Part shown: one piece after another, positions 40,856 through 50,524 of the stretch
Numbering within the stretch: position 1 is the stretch's first letter
Layout: every line of letters starts with the position of its first letter
DNA from: Streptomyces sp. NBC_00224
GTDB lineage: Bacteria; Actinomycetota; Actinomycetes; Streptomycetales; Streptomycetaceae
DNA: 64,000 bases
Reading direction: 5' to 3'
Assembly (NCBI RefSeq): GCF_041435195.1
Contig: NZ_CP108106.1
Location: forward strand, 5,929,501-5,993,500
The notes under the pieces: model-generated
Told to the model about the DNA's origin: nothing
Seen by the model: the letters and a program-made list of their open reading frames with translations, nothing else
Databases searched by the model: none
Made by a program: the position numbers and the translations under genes

Positions 40856-41413
40856 TTACTCGGCGAAGGTCGCGACCAGCGCCTCGGCGAGGCCCGGGAC
40901 CAGACCGGCGCCGGTGAGCACCTCGGTCGGCGAGTCCTTCTCGCGCAGCCGTACGGCCGACTCGCGGGCGCCGTCGCGCAGCACCGCCACGGTCATCCGG
41001 ACCTCCTGGCGGTCCGGGTGCTTGGCCACCCACTTCGCCAGCTGCTTGTCGTTCATGCCCTCGGGCACGGACGTCTCGGCCGACGGCGGAAGCATCAGGC
41101 GCTCCACGGTCAGCGCGCAGCCGACCACCGCGGCCGGCCAGGCGATGGTGCCGAGGAAGTCGTCGAGGGCCCGGCCGGCCGGGATCTCGTCCTGCTCGAT
41201 CGGGGTCAGCGGGGCGGCGGCGTCGCCCTGGTCGAGGCCGAGCTGGGAGGCGAGTCCCGGCTCCTGGGTACGGAGCTTGGCCGTGTCGACGAGGGCGAAC
41301 AGGCGGGCCGGCTGGTCCCAGCCGAGACCGGACGCGTACTCGTCGATTTCCAGCACTGCGCGGGTGAGGGGGCTCGCGGCCATCGGGGGGCCGGAGGGGG
41401 AAACGTTGGACAT
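40856..41413 (-). CDS. PPA1309-family protein
   Basis: The 185-residue product matches the conserved actinobacterial PPA1309 family: ASPLTRAVLEIDEYASGLGW near 13, RLFALVDTAKL near 38, WPAAVVGCALTVERLMLP near 90, AKWVAKHPDRQEVRMTV near 125. It is divergent from the UPF0182 gene, an arrangement conserved in streptomycetes. Start ATG 41413 has GGCAGG 9 nt upstream. Function unknown. Confidence 0.88.
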   Translation of the reverse strand: MSNVSPSGPPMAASPLTRAVLEIDEYASGLGWDQPARLFALVDTAKLRTQEPGLASQLGLDQGDAAAPLTPIEQDEIPAGRALDDFLGTIAWPAAVVGCALTVERLMLPPSAETSVPEGMNDKQLAKWVAKHPDRQEVRMTVAVLRDGARESAVRLREKDSPTEVLTGAGLVPGLAEALVATFAE

Positions 41414-41536
41414 GAGCAACATCCTGCCCTCTTTCACCCCGGGATCGGGAACTGAGTAAAGCCTCAGTAAGTTGCATGAGTGGGCTCTACGATCGCGGGG
41501 CCTGCTCAATCGACAGCTAACTTCGAGGTGCGCACC

Positions 41537-44443
41537 TTGGCTTTCCAGATGCCGGACCGCGGCGGAGGCCCGTCCGGGCCACGGATCAGAGTCGGCCGGC
41601 CGTCCCGCCGGGTCCGGACCCTGCTCATGACACTGGGCATCCTGGCCGTGCTGGCCATGGTGTTCGTCATGTTCGCCGGGTTCTGGACGGACTGGCTCTG
41701 GTACCGATCGGTGCACTATTCGTCCGTATTCACCACCACCCTGTGGACCAAGATCGGCCTGTTCTCGGTCTTCGGCCTCCTGATGGCCGTGGCCGTCGGC
41801 CTCAATATCTGGCTGGCGCACCGGCTGCGTCCGCCGCTCAGCGCGATGTCGCTGGAGCAGCAGAGCCTGGACCGCTACCGGATGGGCATCGCCCCGTTCA
41901 AGAAGTGGCTGCTCCTGGGCATCACCGCGCTCGTCGGCCTGATCGCCGGAGCCTCCGCCTCCGGGCAGTGGCGCACCTGGCTGCTGTGGGTCAACGGGGT
42001 GCCGTTCGGGCAGAAGGACCCCCAGTTCCACCTGGACGTGTCCTTCTACGCCTTCGACCTGCCCTGGTACCGGTTCCTGGTCGGCTTCGGCTTCGCGGCC
42101 ACCGTGCTGTCCCTGATCGCCGCCGCCCTCACGCACTACCTGTACGGCGGGCTGCGGATCACCAGCCCCGGCGCACGCGCCACCGGCGCGGCCACCGGGC
42201 ACCTGTCGGTGCTGCTCGGCGTCTTCGTCGCCCTGAAGGCCGTGGCGTACTGGCTCGACCGGTACGGGCTGGCGGTGAAGTCCAGCGACTTCAAGGCCAG
42301 CAGCAACTGGACCGGCCTGCGGTACGTGGACGCCAACGCCTATCTGCCGGCGAAGACGATCCTCTTCTGCATCGCCGTCATCTGCGCGCTGCTCTTCTTC
42401 GCGACGCTGTGGCGCCGCACCTGGCAGCTTCCGGTGATCGGCTTCGGCCTGATGGTCCTCTCGGCGATCCTGATCGGCGGGCTCTACCCGGCGATCGTCC
42501 AGAAGTTCCAGGTCCAGCCGAACGAGCAGGCCAAGGAAGCGCCGTACATCCAGAAGAACATCGACGCCACGCGCAAGGCGTACGGCATCGATGCCACCGA
42601 GGTGAAGGACTACAAGGGGACGACCGCGGCGGAGGACAACGCCAAGCTGCGCGCGGACGCCGACACGGCCGCCAGCTACCGGCTGATCGACCCCAATGTC
42701 GTCACCCCGGCCTTCCAACAGCTCCAGCAGGAGCGCAAGTACTACCAGTTCGCCGTACCGCTGGACGTGGACCGCTACACGGACAAGGACGGCAAGGAGC
42801 AGGACACGGTCGTCGGTCTGCGTGAGCTGAACCTCAACGGCATCGACAAGCGCAACTGGATCAACGACCACTTCACCTACACCCACGGCTACGGCGTGAT
42901 CGCGGCCAAGGGCACCAGCGTGGACTCCACGGGCTCCCCGGACTTCACCCAGTCCGGACTGCCCACCACCGGCCAGCTCGGCGACTACGAGCAGCGGATC
43001 TACTACGGCGAGAAGACCGAGCAGTACTCGATCGTCGGCGGTCCGCAGAAGGAGCTCGACTACGAGGCCGAGGGCAAGGGCCAGGAGACGACGAGCTTCA
43101 AGGGCAAGGGCGGGGTCAACCTCTCCAACCCCTTCAACCGCGCCGCGTACGCGGTGGCCTTCAGCGAGCCGCAGATCCTGTACTCGGGAGCCATAGGAGA
43201 AGGCTCGAAGATCCTCTACAACCGCACCCCGAAGCAGCGCGTGGAGGCGGTCGCCCCGTGGCTGACCATCGACGGCGACCCCTACCCGGCCAAGATCGGC
43301 AAGCGGATCCAGTGGGTCGTCGACGCGTACACCACGACCAACGGCTATCCCTACGCTTCGCGTACGACGCTCGGTGAGACGACGGCGGATTCGCTGACCA
43401 CCCGCCAGCGCGCGGTGGTGGCCCAGCAGAACCAGGTCAACTACATCCGCAACTCGGTGAAGGCCACCGTCGACGCGTACGACGGCACGGTCACGCTGTA
43501 CCAGTGGGACACCAAGGACCCGGTCCTGAAGACCTGGATGAAGGCGTTCCCGGGCACGGTGAAGCCGAAGACCGACATCTCTCCGGAGCTGCTGGCCCAT
43601 CTGCGGTACCCGCAGGACATGTTCAAGGTCCAGCGCGAGCTGCTCACCCGCTATCACGTCACCAACCCCGCGCAGTTCTACAGCGGCAGTGACGCCTGGC
43701 AGGTGCCGGACGACCCGACCAACAAGGACGGCGTCGCGGTTCCGCCGTACTACCTGTCGATGAAGATGCCGGGCGCCGAGGCGCAGGGGAAGAAGTTCTC
43801 CCTGACCACGACGTTCACGCCGAACGGACGGCCCAACCTGGGCGGGTTCATGGCGATCGACGCGGACGCGGCGAGCAAGGACTTCGGCACGATCAGACTG
43901 CTCAGAGTCACGGACAACGTCCAGGGCCCGCAACAGGTGCAGAGCAAGCTGAACGGTCTGCCGGAGGTCGCCGAGTTCGTACGGAACCTGCGCGGCAGCG
44001 ACTCCGAGATCGACTACGGCAATCTGCTGACCGTGCCACTGGGCGGCGGGTTCCTGTACATCGAGCCGGTGTACGCGCGCGGTGGCTCCGCCAACTACCC
44101 GCTCCTGAAGAAGGTCGGCGTCTCCTACGGGGACAAGACCGTCTTCAAGGACACCCTGGCGCAGGCGCTGAACGCGGTGTTCGGCGTGGACGGCTCCGAG
44201 CCGCCCGCGACCAAGCCGCCGACGGACACCACCAAGCCACCGTCCACCGGGACGAACGCCACGGTGGAGCAGGCCATCAAGGACGCCCAGAAGGCATGGG
44301 ACGACGGCCAGAAGGCGCTGCAGAAGGGCGACTTCGCGGCGTACGGCAAGGCTCAGCAGGAGCTCCAGGCGGCGCTGCAGCGGGCCGCCGAAGCCGAGTC
44401 CAAGGCCAAGGGGTCCACCGGCGGAACCACCGGCGGCGGGTAA
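41537..44443 (+). CDS. UPF0182-family large membrane protein
   Basis: The product has 968 residues. TTG 41537 is preferred because GAGGTG (41525-41530) precedes it by 6 nt, giving [14 protein letters not shown] 41549 is an alternative. Seven membrane helices fill residues 30-330 (first [20 protein letters not shown]). A large extracytoplasmic domain of about 500 residues follows ([34 protein letters not shown]). The tail contains Thr/Pro repeats and an Ala/Gln/Lys-rich coil, then a Gly/Thr end. Family function is unknown. It is followed by an initiator tRNA gene 46 nt downstream. Confidence 0.93.
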   Translation: MAFQMPDRGGGPSGPRIRVGRPSRRVRTLLMTLGILAVLAMVFVMFAGFWTDWLWYRSVHYSSVFTTTLWTKIGLFSVFGLLMAVAVGLNIWLAHRLRPPLSAMSLEQQSLDRYRMGIAPFKKWLLLGITALVGLIAGASASGQWRTWLLWVNGVPFGQKDPQFHLDVSFYAFDLPWYRFLVGFGFAATVLSLIAAALTHYLYGGLRITSPGARATGAATGHLSVLLGVFVALKAVAYWLDRYGLAVKSSDFKASSNWTGLRYVDANAYLPAKTILFCIAVICALLFFATLWRRTWQLPVIGFGLMVLSAILIGGLYPAIVQKFQVQPNEQAKEAPYIQKNIDATRKAYGIDATEVKDYKGTTAAEDNAKLRADADTAASYRLIDPNVVTPAFQQLQQERKYYQFAVPLDVDRYTDKDGKEQDTVVGLRELNLNGIDKRNWINDHFTYTHGYGVIAAKGTSVDSTGSPDFTQSGLPTTGQLGDYEQRIYYGEKTEQYSIVGGPQKELDYEAEGKGQETTSFKGKGGVNLSNPFNRAAYAVAFSEPQILYSGAIGEGSKILYNRTPKQRVEAVAPWLTIDGDPYPAKIGKRIQWVVDAYTTTNGYPYASRTTLGETTADSLTTRQRAVVAQQNQVNYIRNSVKATVDAYDGTVTLYQWDTKDPVLKTWMKAFPGTVKPKTDISPELLAHLRYPQDMFKVQRELLTRYHVTNPAQFYSGSDAWQVPDDPTNKDGVAVPPYYLSMKMPGAEAQGKKFSLTTTFTPNGRPNLGGFMAIDADAASKDFGTIRLLRVTDNVQGPQQVQSKLNGLPEVAEFVRNLRGSDSEIDYGNLLTVPLGGGFLYIEPVYARGGSANYPLLKKVGVSYGDKTVFKDTLAQALNAVFGVDGSEPPATKPPTDTTKPPSTGTNATVEQAIKDAQKAWDDGQKALQKGDFAAYGKAQQELQAALQRAAEAESKAKGSTGGTTGGG

Positions 44444-44489
44444 ACCGGTCAAGGCTCCGTTCCGCGTCGTGATACGTTGTATTCACCGA

Positions 44490-44563
44490 CGCGGGGTGGA
44501 GCAGCTCGGTAGCTCGCTGGGCTCATAACCCAGAGGTCGCAGGTTCAAATCCTGTCCCCGCTA
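44490..44563 (+). tRNA. Initiator tRNA-fMet (CAT), copy 1, CCA not encoded
   Basis: The cloverleaf is complete: 7-bp acceptor with a C1-U72 mismatch, anticodon loop CTCATAA closed by three consecutive G-C pairs (GGG/CCC), T loop TTCAAAT. The first-pair mismatch and the three G-C pairs are hallmarks of the initiator. After A73 the genome reads CTC, so CCA must be added enzymatically. Copy 2 at 46639 has the same body but encodes CCA. Confidence 0.95.
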
Positions 44564-44570
44564 CTCACGG

Positions 44571-44606
44571 ACGAGGGCCCGGATCCATCAGGATCCGGGC
44601 CCTCGT
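44571..44606. terminator. Terminator after initiator tRNA copy 1
   Basis: Sixteen-bp perfect arms (44571-44586 and 44591-44606) enclose a 4-nt loop, 7 nt after the tRNA. The core GGGCCCGGATCC is shared with the terminator of copy 2. Confidence 0.85.
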
Positions 44607-44734
44607 CGATTTGTGCGTCCGGATGTGCCTCTGCTGCGTTTGGCTTATCTCTCTGTGGGCATGTCGACAAAACGCTGAAGTGACCTCACTGGCTGCGGTA
44701 TACCAGGTGTACGGCGGTTGCGGGTGGTGCGACG

Positions 44735-46549
44735 ATGGTATTTATGGGGGACAGGGCAACTCTGTTGGAGACAGGGCGGTTTGCGCGGATGCGCTCCGAT
44801 GACGCCGCCGATGCCGAGACCGAGGCACGGCACCGGCGTGCTGCCGACAGCGGCGACGCCGCGTCCATGAGCGTTCTCGGATCCCTGCTGCTGCGCCGCG
44901 GCGACCTCGACAGCGCCGAGCCCTATCTGCGCGGCGCCACCGCCGAGGGAGACCGCGCCGCGGCCAACAACCTGGGCGTGCTGCTGCACCAGCGCGGATA
45001 CGCCGACGAGGCGGCCGGATGGTGGCGCATCGCCGCCGTCGCGGGCTCCGCCGCCGCGGCGCACGCGCTGGGCCGGCACTACCGCGAGCGCGGTGACGAG
45101 CCGGCGGCCGAGTACTGGCTGCGCCAGTCCGCCGAGCAGGGCCATGCGCTGGGGGCGTACGCCCTCGCGGACCTGCTGGAACACCGCAGTGACGTGGGCG
45201 CCGAGCGCTGGCTGCGCGCCGCCGCCGAGCAGGGCCACCGGGAGGCCGCGTACCGCCTCGCCCGGCTCATCGACCAGCGGGCCGAGCACGACGGCGGCGA
45301 GCCTGACATCGCTGTCGAGGCGGAGCCGGATGCCGAGGGCAGGGCGGCCGAGGCCGAGCAGTGGTACCGCCAGGCGGCCGCGCGCGGCCACCGGCGGGCC
45401 GCGCTGCACCTCGGCGCGATCCTGGAGAAGCGCGGCGAGCTGAAGGAGGCCGGGCGCTGGTATCTGACCTCGGCCAAGGATGGCGAGGCCAAGGCGGCCT
45501 GCGCGCTCGGGTTCCTGCTGCGGGACGCGGGCGACGAGGAGAGCGCGGCCGTGTGGTGGCTGCGGGCCGCCCAGGACGGCGACGGCAACGCCGCCAACGC
45601 GCTGGGCGCGCTGCACGCCGCCCGGGGCGAGCCGCAGACCGCCGAGCGCTGGTACCGGGCGGCGATGGACGCCGGGGACGACAACGGGGCGTACAACCTG
45701 GCGCTGCTCTGCGCCGCCCAGGAGCGGACCGCGCAGGCCGAGCAGTGGTACCGGCGGGCCGCGTACGCGGGGCACCGCGAGGCGGCCAACGCGCTCGCCG
45801 TACTGCTGCTCCAGGCCGGCGACGCGACCGGCGCCGAGCCGTGGTTCTCCAAGGCGGCCGAGGCGGGCAGCGTGGATGCGGCCTTCAACCTGGGCATCCT
45901 CTTCGCCAGCCGCGACGACGACCACGCCGCCCTCAAGTGGTACGAGCGGGCGGCGGCGGCCGGGCACACCGAGGCGGCCCTCCAGGTCGGTATGGCGCTG
46001 CTCAGGGACGGCGAGGAGGCGGCAGCCGAGCGGCATCTGCGGTGCGCCGCCGGCGGCGGCAGTGCGGAGGCGGCGTTCCGGCTCGCCACCGTGCTCGACG
46101 CGCGCCAGCCGCCGCCGGGCGCGCCGGTGCTCGGCGAGCCGGTGGCCGAGAAGACGGAGTGCGAGGAGTGGTACGAGCGGGCGGCCGGGCAGGGGCACCG
46201 GCGTGCCCAGGTCCGCGTCGGCATGCTCGCGGCGGCCCGGGGCGACCAGGACGGCGCCGCGCGCTGGTACCGGGAGGCGGCCGAGGCGGGCAGCCGCAAC
46301 GGCGCCTTCAACCTCGGACTGCTGCTCGCCCGCGAGGGGCGGGAGCGGGAGGCCGCGCTGTGGTGGACCCGGGCCGCCAACGCGGGGCACGGGCGCGCGG
46401 CGCTGCGCCTCGCGCTGCTCGCCGCGCGGTGCGGGGAGCTGGCCGAGGGGCAGCGGTGGTGCGCCCGAGCCGTGGAGCTGGGGCCTGCGGAGGTGGCGGA
46501 GCGGGCGGCGCGGCTGCGGGAGGCGCTGCACCAGGAGCTGACGGCGTAG
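44735..46549 (+). CDS. SEL1-like repeat protein
   Basis: The 604-residue protein is made of about 14 repeats of 36 residues with the SEL1 pattern (AxxWYxxAAxxGHxxAAxxLGxLL), for example AEQWYRQAAARGHRRAALHLG and the similar AEQWYRRAAYAGHREAANALA. It has no catalytic domain, signal peptide or membrane segment, so it is a scaffold. ATG 44735 or ATG 44744 could be used; neither has a good ribosome site. It is the only gene between two identical initiator tRNAs, with a tRNA terminator upstream and a tRNA promoter at its end. Confidence 0.88.
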   Translation: MVFMGDRATLLETGRFARMRSDDAADAETEARHRRAADSGDAASMSVLGSLLLRRGDLDSAEPYLRGATAEGDRAAANNLGVLLHQRGYADEAAGWWRIAAVAGSAAAAHALGRHYRERGDEPAAEYWLRQSAEQGHALGAYALADLLEHRSDVGAERWLRAAAEQGHREAAYRLARLIDQRAEHDGGEPDIAVEAEPDAEGRAAEAEQWYRQAAARGHRRAALHLGAILEKRGELKEAGRWYLTSAKDGEAKAACALGFLLRDAGDEESAAVWWLRAAQDGDGNAANALGALHAARGEPQTAERWYRAAMDAGDDNGAYNLALLCAAQERTAQAEQWYRRAAYAGHREAANALAVLLLQAGDATGAEPWFSKAAEAGSVDAAFNLGILFASRDDDHAALKWYERAAAAGHTEAALQVGMALLRDGEEAAAERHLRCAAGGGSAEAAFRLATVLDARQPPPGAPVLGEPVAEKTECEEWYERAAGQGHRRAQVRVGMLAAARGDQDGAARWYREAAEAGSRNGAFNLGLLLAREGREREAALWWTRAANAGHGRAALRLALLAARCGELAEGQRWCARAVELGPAEVAERAARLREALHQELTA

Positions 46550-46597
46550 GCGCCCGACGGCTCGGGCGCCGCGCAAGCGGGGTTGCGCCAATCGGGT

Positions 46598-46626
46598 TTG
46601 CGCTGGTCGGCGGGGTGACGTACTGT
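46598..46626 (+). promoter_or_regulatory. Promoter of initiator tRNA copy 2
   Basis: TTGCGC (46598-46603), 17 nt, TACTGT (46621-46626), placing the start near 46633, six bases before the mature tRNA. Copy 1 has a similar -10 (TACGTT, 44473-44478) but a poorer -35. Confidence 0.6.
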
Positions 46627-46638
46627 TGGGTTCACCGA

Positions 46639-46715
46639 CGCGGGGTGGAGCAGCTCGGTAGCTCGCTGGGCTCATAACCCAGAGGTCGCAGGTTCAAATC
46701 CTGTCCCCGCTACCA
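46639..46715 (+). tRNA. Initiator tRNA-fMet (CAT), copy 2, CCA encoded
   Basis: Its 74-nt body is identical to copy 1 at 44490 and here CCA follows directly (46713-46715). The 9 nt before it (TTCACCGAC with C1) are also shared with copy 1. It has the same C1-U72 mismatch and three anticodon-stem G-C pairs. Confidence 0.95.
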
Positions 46716-46722
46716 AGTATTC

Positions 46723-46751
46723 AGGGCCCGGATCCAATGGATCCGGGCCCT
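46723..46751. terminator. Terminator after initiator tRNA copy 2
   Basis: Thirteen-bp perfect arms (46723-46735 and 46739-46751) around a 3-nt loop, then GTTTCGT. Confidence 0.8.
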
Positions 46752-46823
46752 GTTTCGTATGTTCCCGCAGGGGGCGCGGTGGCAGGGAAGCGCGGCGCGG
46801 AGCGCCGCCCCCCGTCGGCCGCT

Positions 46824-47240
46824 CTAGGCCGTCGCGCAGTTCGGGCAGATCCCCCGGTAGGTGACCTCTACGTCCGAGATCGTGAAGCCGAAGCGTTCCG
46901 TCGCGGGGAGGTCGGAGAGCGGGTTGCCCGTGGGGTGGACGTCGCGGATCGCGCCGCACCGTGCGCAGACCAGGTGCTGGTGGGGCTGGTGCGCGTTCGG
47001 GTCGTACCGCTTGGCGCGGCGGTCCGTGGAGACCTCGATGACCTCACCCAGCGTCACCATCTCGCCCAGCGTGTTGTAGACGGTCGCGCGGGAGATCTCG
47101 GGGAGCTTGGCCACAGCGCGCGCGTGGACCTCGTCCGCCGTCAGGTGCATGTGATCGCCGTCGAGGACCTCGGCCACGACGCGCCGCTGTGCGGTCATAC
47201 GCCAGCCGCGTCCGCGAAGTCGTTCCAACAGGTCACTCAT
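46824..47240 (-). CDS. catR: Fur-family peroxide-sensing repressor (CatR/FurA type)
   Basis: The 138-residue regulator has a winged helix (RMTAQRRVVAEVLDG near 15, ISRATVYNTLGEMV near 50) and the two structural zinc pairs CARCG near 92 and CPNC near 133. HQPHQHLVC supplies the metal-sensing histidines. It lies divergently to catalase with a palindromic operator between, as for CatR/FurA repressors that derepress catalase under peroxide. ATG 47240 follows TAGGCT (minus strand 47253-47248) by 7 nt, so it is probably leaderless. The symbol is by analogy. Confidence 0.9.
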   Translation of the reverse strand: MSDLLERLRGRGWRMTAQRRVVAEVLDGDHMHLTADEVHARAVAKLPEISRATVYNTLGEMVTLGEVIEVSTDRRAKRYDPNAHQPHQHLVCARCGAIRDVHPTGNPLSDLPATERFGFTISDVEVTYRGICPNCATA

Positions 47241-47301
47241 AAGGGCCAGCCTAACAGCCGGGGGAGCGGTATCCCGAACGGGTGTGACTTTGGATGGTCA
47301 C

Positions 47302-47329
47302 TTGACTTAGACAATGTCCATTGTAGGAT
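47302..47329 (+). promoter_or_regulatory. Catalase promoter with an embedded Fur-type operator
   Basis: TTGACT (47302-47307), 16 nt, TAGGAT (47324-47329) form a promoter. The inverted repeat ACAATG-TC-CATTGT (47311-47324) lies exactly between the two boxes. Binding there by the divergent Fur-type protein would block polymerase, consistent with PerR/CatR operators. Confidence 0.75.
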
Positions 47330-47385
47330 CGGAAACGGCAAACGCCAAGGGACAGGACTTGCAGGTAATGACGCAGGAGGCGCAC

Positions 47386-48837
47386 GTGACGCAGGGACCG
47401 CTCACCACGGAGGCCGGCGCGCCGGTGGCCGACAACCAGAACAGCGAGACCGCTGGCGTCGGCGGTCCGGTGCTTCTCCAGGACCAGCTGCTCCTGGAGA
47501 AGCTCGCGCACTTCAACCGGGAGCGCATCCCGGAGCGCATAGTCCACGCGCGCGGCGCGGGTGCGTACGGCACGTTCACGCTGACCCGTGACGTCTCGCA
47601 GTGGACGCGCGCGAAGTTCCTCTCCGAGGTCGGCAAGCAGACCGAGACGTTCCTGCGCTTCTCCACCGTCGCGGGCAACCTCGGCTCGGCCGACGCCGTG
47701 CGCGACCCGCGCGGCTTCGCGCTGAAGTTCTACACGGAGGAGGGGAACTACGACCTGGTCGGGAACAACACCCCCGTCTTCTTCATCAAGGACGCCATCA
47801 AGTTCCCCGACTTCATCCACACCCAGAAGCGCGACCCGTACACGGGCTCCCAGGAGGCCGACAACGTCTGGGACTTCTGGGGTCTGAGCCCCGAGTCGAC
47901 GCACCAGGTCACCTGGCTCTTCGGTGACCGCGGCATCCCGGCCACGCTGCGCCACATGAACGGGTACGGCTCGCACACGTACCAGTGGAACAACGAGGCG
48001 GGCGAGGTCTTCTGGGTCAAGTACCACTTCAAGACCGACCAGGGCATCAAGAACCTCACCCAGGCCGAGGCCAACAAGCTCGCCGGTGAGGACCCGGACA
48101 GCCACCAGCGGGACCTGCGCGAGGCCATCGAGCGCGGCGAGTTCCCGAGCTGGACGGTGCAGGTGCAGATCATGCCCGCCGCCGACGCCGCGGGCTACCG
48201 CTTCAACCCGTTCGACCTCACCAAGGTGTGGCCGCACGAGGACTACCCGCCGATCGAGATCGGCAAGCTGGAGCTCAACCGCAACCCGGAGAACATCTTC
48301 GCCGAGGTCGAGCAGTCCATCTTCAGCCCGGCGCACTTCGTGCCCGGCATCGGCCCGTCCCCGGACAAGATGCTCCAGGGCCGCCTCTTCGCGTACGGCG
48401 ACGCGCACCGCTACCGCGTCGGCATCAACGCCGACCACCTGCCGGTGAACCGCCCGCACGCCACCGAGGCGCGCACCAACTCCCGCGACGGCTATCTCTA
48501 CGACGGCCGCCACAAGGGCGCGAAGAACTACGAGCCGAACAGCTTCGGCGGCCCGCGGCAGACGGACCGTCCGCTGTGGCAGCCGGTTGCGGTCACCGAC
48601 GCGACGGGCAACCACGCGGCCCCGGTCCACGCCGAGGACGACGACTTCGTCCAGGCGGGCAACCTCTACCGGATGTACTCCGAGGACGAGAAGGCCCGGC
48701 TGATCGAGAACCTCTCCGGCTTCATCGCCAAGGTCTCGCGCGACGACATCGCCGAGCGCGCGATCGACAACTTCCGCAAGGCGGACGCAGACTTCGGCAA
48801 GCGGCTGGAGGCCGCGGTCCAGGCCCTGCGCGGCTGA
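47386..48837 (+). CDS. katA: Monofunctional haem catalase
   Basis: The 483-residue enzyme is a small-subunit catalase. The catalytic His is in [11 protein letters not shown] near 53, the distal Asn in [12 protein letters not shown] near 125, and the haem-ligand Tyr in [12 protein letters not shown] near 336. GTG 47386 was chosen for GGAGG at 47376-47380; ATG 47368 would add six residues. It removes hydrogen peroxide in the cytoplasm and is controlled from a promoter with an embedded operator next to the divergent repressor gene. Confidence 0.95.
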   Translation: MTQGPLTTEAGAPVADNQNSETAGVGGPVLLQDQLLLEKLAHFNRERIPERIVHARGAGAYGTFTLTRDVSQWTRAKFLSEVGKQTETFLRFSTVAGNLGSADAVRDPRGFALKFYTEEGNYDLVGNNTPVFFIKDAIKFPDFIHTQKRDPYTGSQEADNVWDFWGLSPESTHQVTWLFGDRGIPATLRHMNGYGSHTYQWNNEAGEVFWVKYHFKTDQGIKNLTQAEANKLAGEDPDSHQRDLREAIERGEFPSWTVQVQIMPAADAAGYRFNPFDLTKVWPHEDYPPIEIGKLELNRNPENIFAEVEQSIFSPAHFVPGIGPSPDKMLQGRLFAYGDAHRYRVGINADHLPVNRPHATEARTNSRDGYLYDGRHKGAKNYEPNSFGGPRQTDRPLWQPVAVTDATGNHAAPVHAEDDDFVQAGNLYRMYSEDEKARLIENLSGFIAKVSRDDIAERAIDNFRKADADFGKRLEAAVQALRG

Positions 48838-48867
48838 ACAGCACTGGATCGCTTGTCGTAGGCAGTC

Positions 48868-48901
48868 AGAGGGCCGGATCCCCGCGGGGGCCCGGCCCTC
48901 T
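48868..48901. terminator. Terminator after catalase
   Basis: AGAGGGCCGG (48868-48877) pairs with CCGGCCCTCT (48892-48901), with an inner CCCC/GGGG helix. It lies between convergent katA and the CBS gene. Just beyond it, a 13-bp tandem duplication (CTCAGCCGACCAG twice) spans the stop of the CBS gene. Confidence 0.75.
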
Positions 48902-48926
48902 GCGCGTGCGCGCTCAGCCGACCAGC

Positions 48927-49328
48927 TCAGCCGACCAGCTCGGCCGGGTGGCGGCGGCCGGGGGCCCAGCAGCGGATGATGTCCCGGACCGAGACCACGC
49001 CGACCGGACCGTCCCCGTCGAGGACGATCAGATGCCGGAAGCCGCCGTGCGACATCGCGTCGGCCGCCTCGTCCAGGGTCCAGCCCGGCGCCGCGAAGAC
49101 GACGTCGGTGGTGGTGTGCGTGCTCGCGGTCTCGCGGTCCGGGTCCTGGCCCTGGCCCAGGGAGTTGAGGATGTCGCGCTCGGTGAGGATGCCGAGCCCG
49201 CTGGTGTCGGTGTCGAGGACGACGGCCGCTCCGACACGGCGCGCGGCCATCAGCCGGGCCGCCTGGCGGAGGGTGTGCGCGGGTCCGATGGTGAGGACCA
49301 CCGTGCTCATGGCGTCACGGACGAGCAT
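48927..49328 (-). CDS. CBS-domain pair protein
   Basis: The 133-residue product is two CBS motifs: MLVRDAMSTVVLTIGP with GAAVVLDTDTSGLGILTERD, then VFAAPGWTLDEAADAM with HLIVLDGDGPVGVVSVRD. Such stand-alone modules bind adenine nucleotides and regulate partners. ATG 49328 was chosen because AAGGAGG lies 11 nt before it; a GTG at 49340 is too close to that site. The leader holds an 8-bp hairpin (49361-49380) and two tandem TTCACAAG units (49394-49409). Confidence 0.87.
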   Translation of the reverse strand: MLVRDAMSTVVLTIGPAHTLRQAARLMAARRVGAAVVLDTDTSGLGILTERDILNSLGQGQDPDRETASTHTTTDVVFAAPGWTLDEAADAMSHGGFRHLIVLDGDGPVGVVSVRDIIRCWAPGRRHPAELVG

Positions 49329-49541
49329 GGATGGAGCCACCTCCTTGGTGAACCCCCGTGCCCCGTACGGAAGTACGGGGTAACGAGAACGGATTCACAA
49401 GTTCACAAGTGGGGGGACTCCTAGAGTTGCATCAGGCTTGCGCGTCAACAAGAGGGTGGTAGAGGTCAGTTGAGGGGCGCGTAAAAGTACGACCCACGCC
49501 CCTCTCGCGCCTCAGCCGCGCGACCGCGCCGGGGACGCGCC

Positions 49542-50342
49542 TCAGTCCGCCGTGCCCACGTGGTTCAGCAGCTCGTCGTGGAGCAGGCCGTTGGAGGCCG
49601 CCGCGTTGCCGCTGTGCGGGCCCTCCCGGCCGTCCAGACCGGTGAAGACGCCGCCCGCCTCCTGCACCACGATCACGTTCGCCGCCATGTCCCACAGCGA
49701 CAGCTCCGGCTCGGCGCAGATGTCCAACGACCCCTCGGCGACCATCATGTACGGCCAGAAGTCGCCGTACGCGCGCGTGCGCCAGCACGCCCGGGTCAGA
49801 TCCAGGAAGTCGTCGAGCTTGCCGCGCTCCTCCCAGCCGCTCAGCGAGGAGTACGCGAACGACGCGTCCGCCAGCCGCGACACGCTGGAGACCCGCAGCC
49901 GGGTCGCCTGCGACAGACTGCGGCCGGTGTACGCGCCGTGCCCCTTCGCGGCCCACCAGCGCCGGTTCAGGGCGGGCGCCGACACCACGCCGACCACCGG
50001 CCGGTAGCCGCCCTCGCCCGCCTCCATCAGCGAGATCAGCGTCGCCCAGACCGGCACCCCGCGCACGTAGTTCTTGGTGCCGTCGATCGGGTCGATCACC
50101 CAGCGGCGCGGACCCGTGCCCTCCAGGCCGTACTCCTCGCCCAGGACCGCGTCCCGTGGCCGTGCCCGCTGGAGATGGCCGCGGATCAGCTCCTCGGCGG
50201 CCTTGTCGGCCTCGCTCACCGGCGTCATGTCCGGCTTGGTCTCGACCTTCAGGTCGAGCGCCTTGAACCGGTCCATCGTGGCGGCGTCGGCGGCGTCCGC
50301 GAGGACGTGGGCGAGACGCAGATCATCGTGGTAGTCGGGCAT
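49542..50342 (-). CDS. hisN: Histidinol-phosphatase HisN (inositol-monophosphatase type)
   Basis: The 266-residue enzyme has the metal-binding triad of the IMPase family: LGEEYG near 68, IDPIDGTKNY near 84 and LSLWDMAAN near 205. Length and the TPVSEADKAAEE segment fit actinobacterial HisN, which dephosphorylates histidinol phosphate; from memory this locus position agrees with the hisN identified in S. coelicolor. A general inositol phosphatase cannot be fully excluded. Start ATG 50342 begins MPDYHDDLRLAH. A TATACG lies 9 nt upstream on this strand. Divergent from a TetR gene. Confidence 0.88.
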   Translation of the reverse strand: MPDYHDDLRLAHVLADAADAATMDRFKALDLKVETKPDMTPVSEADKAAEELIRGHLQRARPRDAVLGEEYGLEGTGPRRWVIDPIDGTKNYVRGVPVWATLISLMEAGEGGYRPVVGVVSAPALNRRWWAAKGHGAYTGRSLSQATRLRVSSVSRLADASFAYSSLSGWEERGKLDDFLDLTRACWRTRAYGDFWPYMMVAEGSLDICAEPELSLWDMAANVIVVQEAGGVFTGLDGREGPHSGNAAASNGLLHDELLNHVGTAD

Positions 50343-50524
50343 GGCCACCACCGTATAGACCAGCACCTCCGGCGACCACATGGCCCGGGATGCGGACACC
50401 GGCCGGTGTACCCGTACCGCCCGACCCGGCTATTGACAGTGCCGGGGCACGCGTCAACCCTGAGGACAGCCTCCCCCAAGCTCTCACGGCGCAGGGGGGA
50501 CCCCCATCGGCCCGGGGAGGCGCG

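Noticed and set aside
44490..46715. Integrated element at tRNA attachment sites
   Set aside because: No integrase or foreign genes lie between the tRNA copies, and the second copy is a full tRNA with its own promoter.
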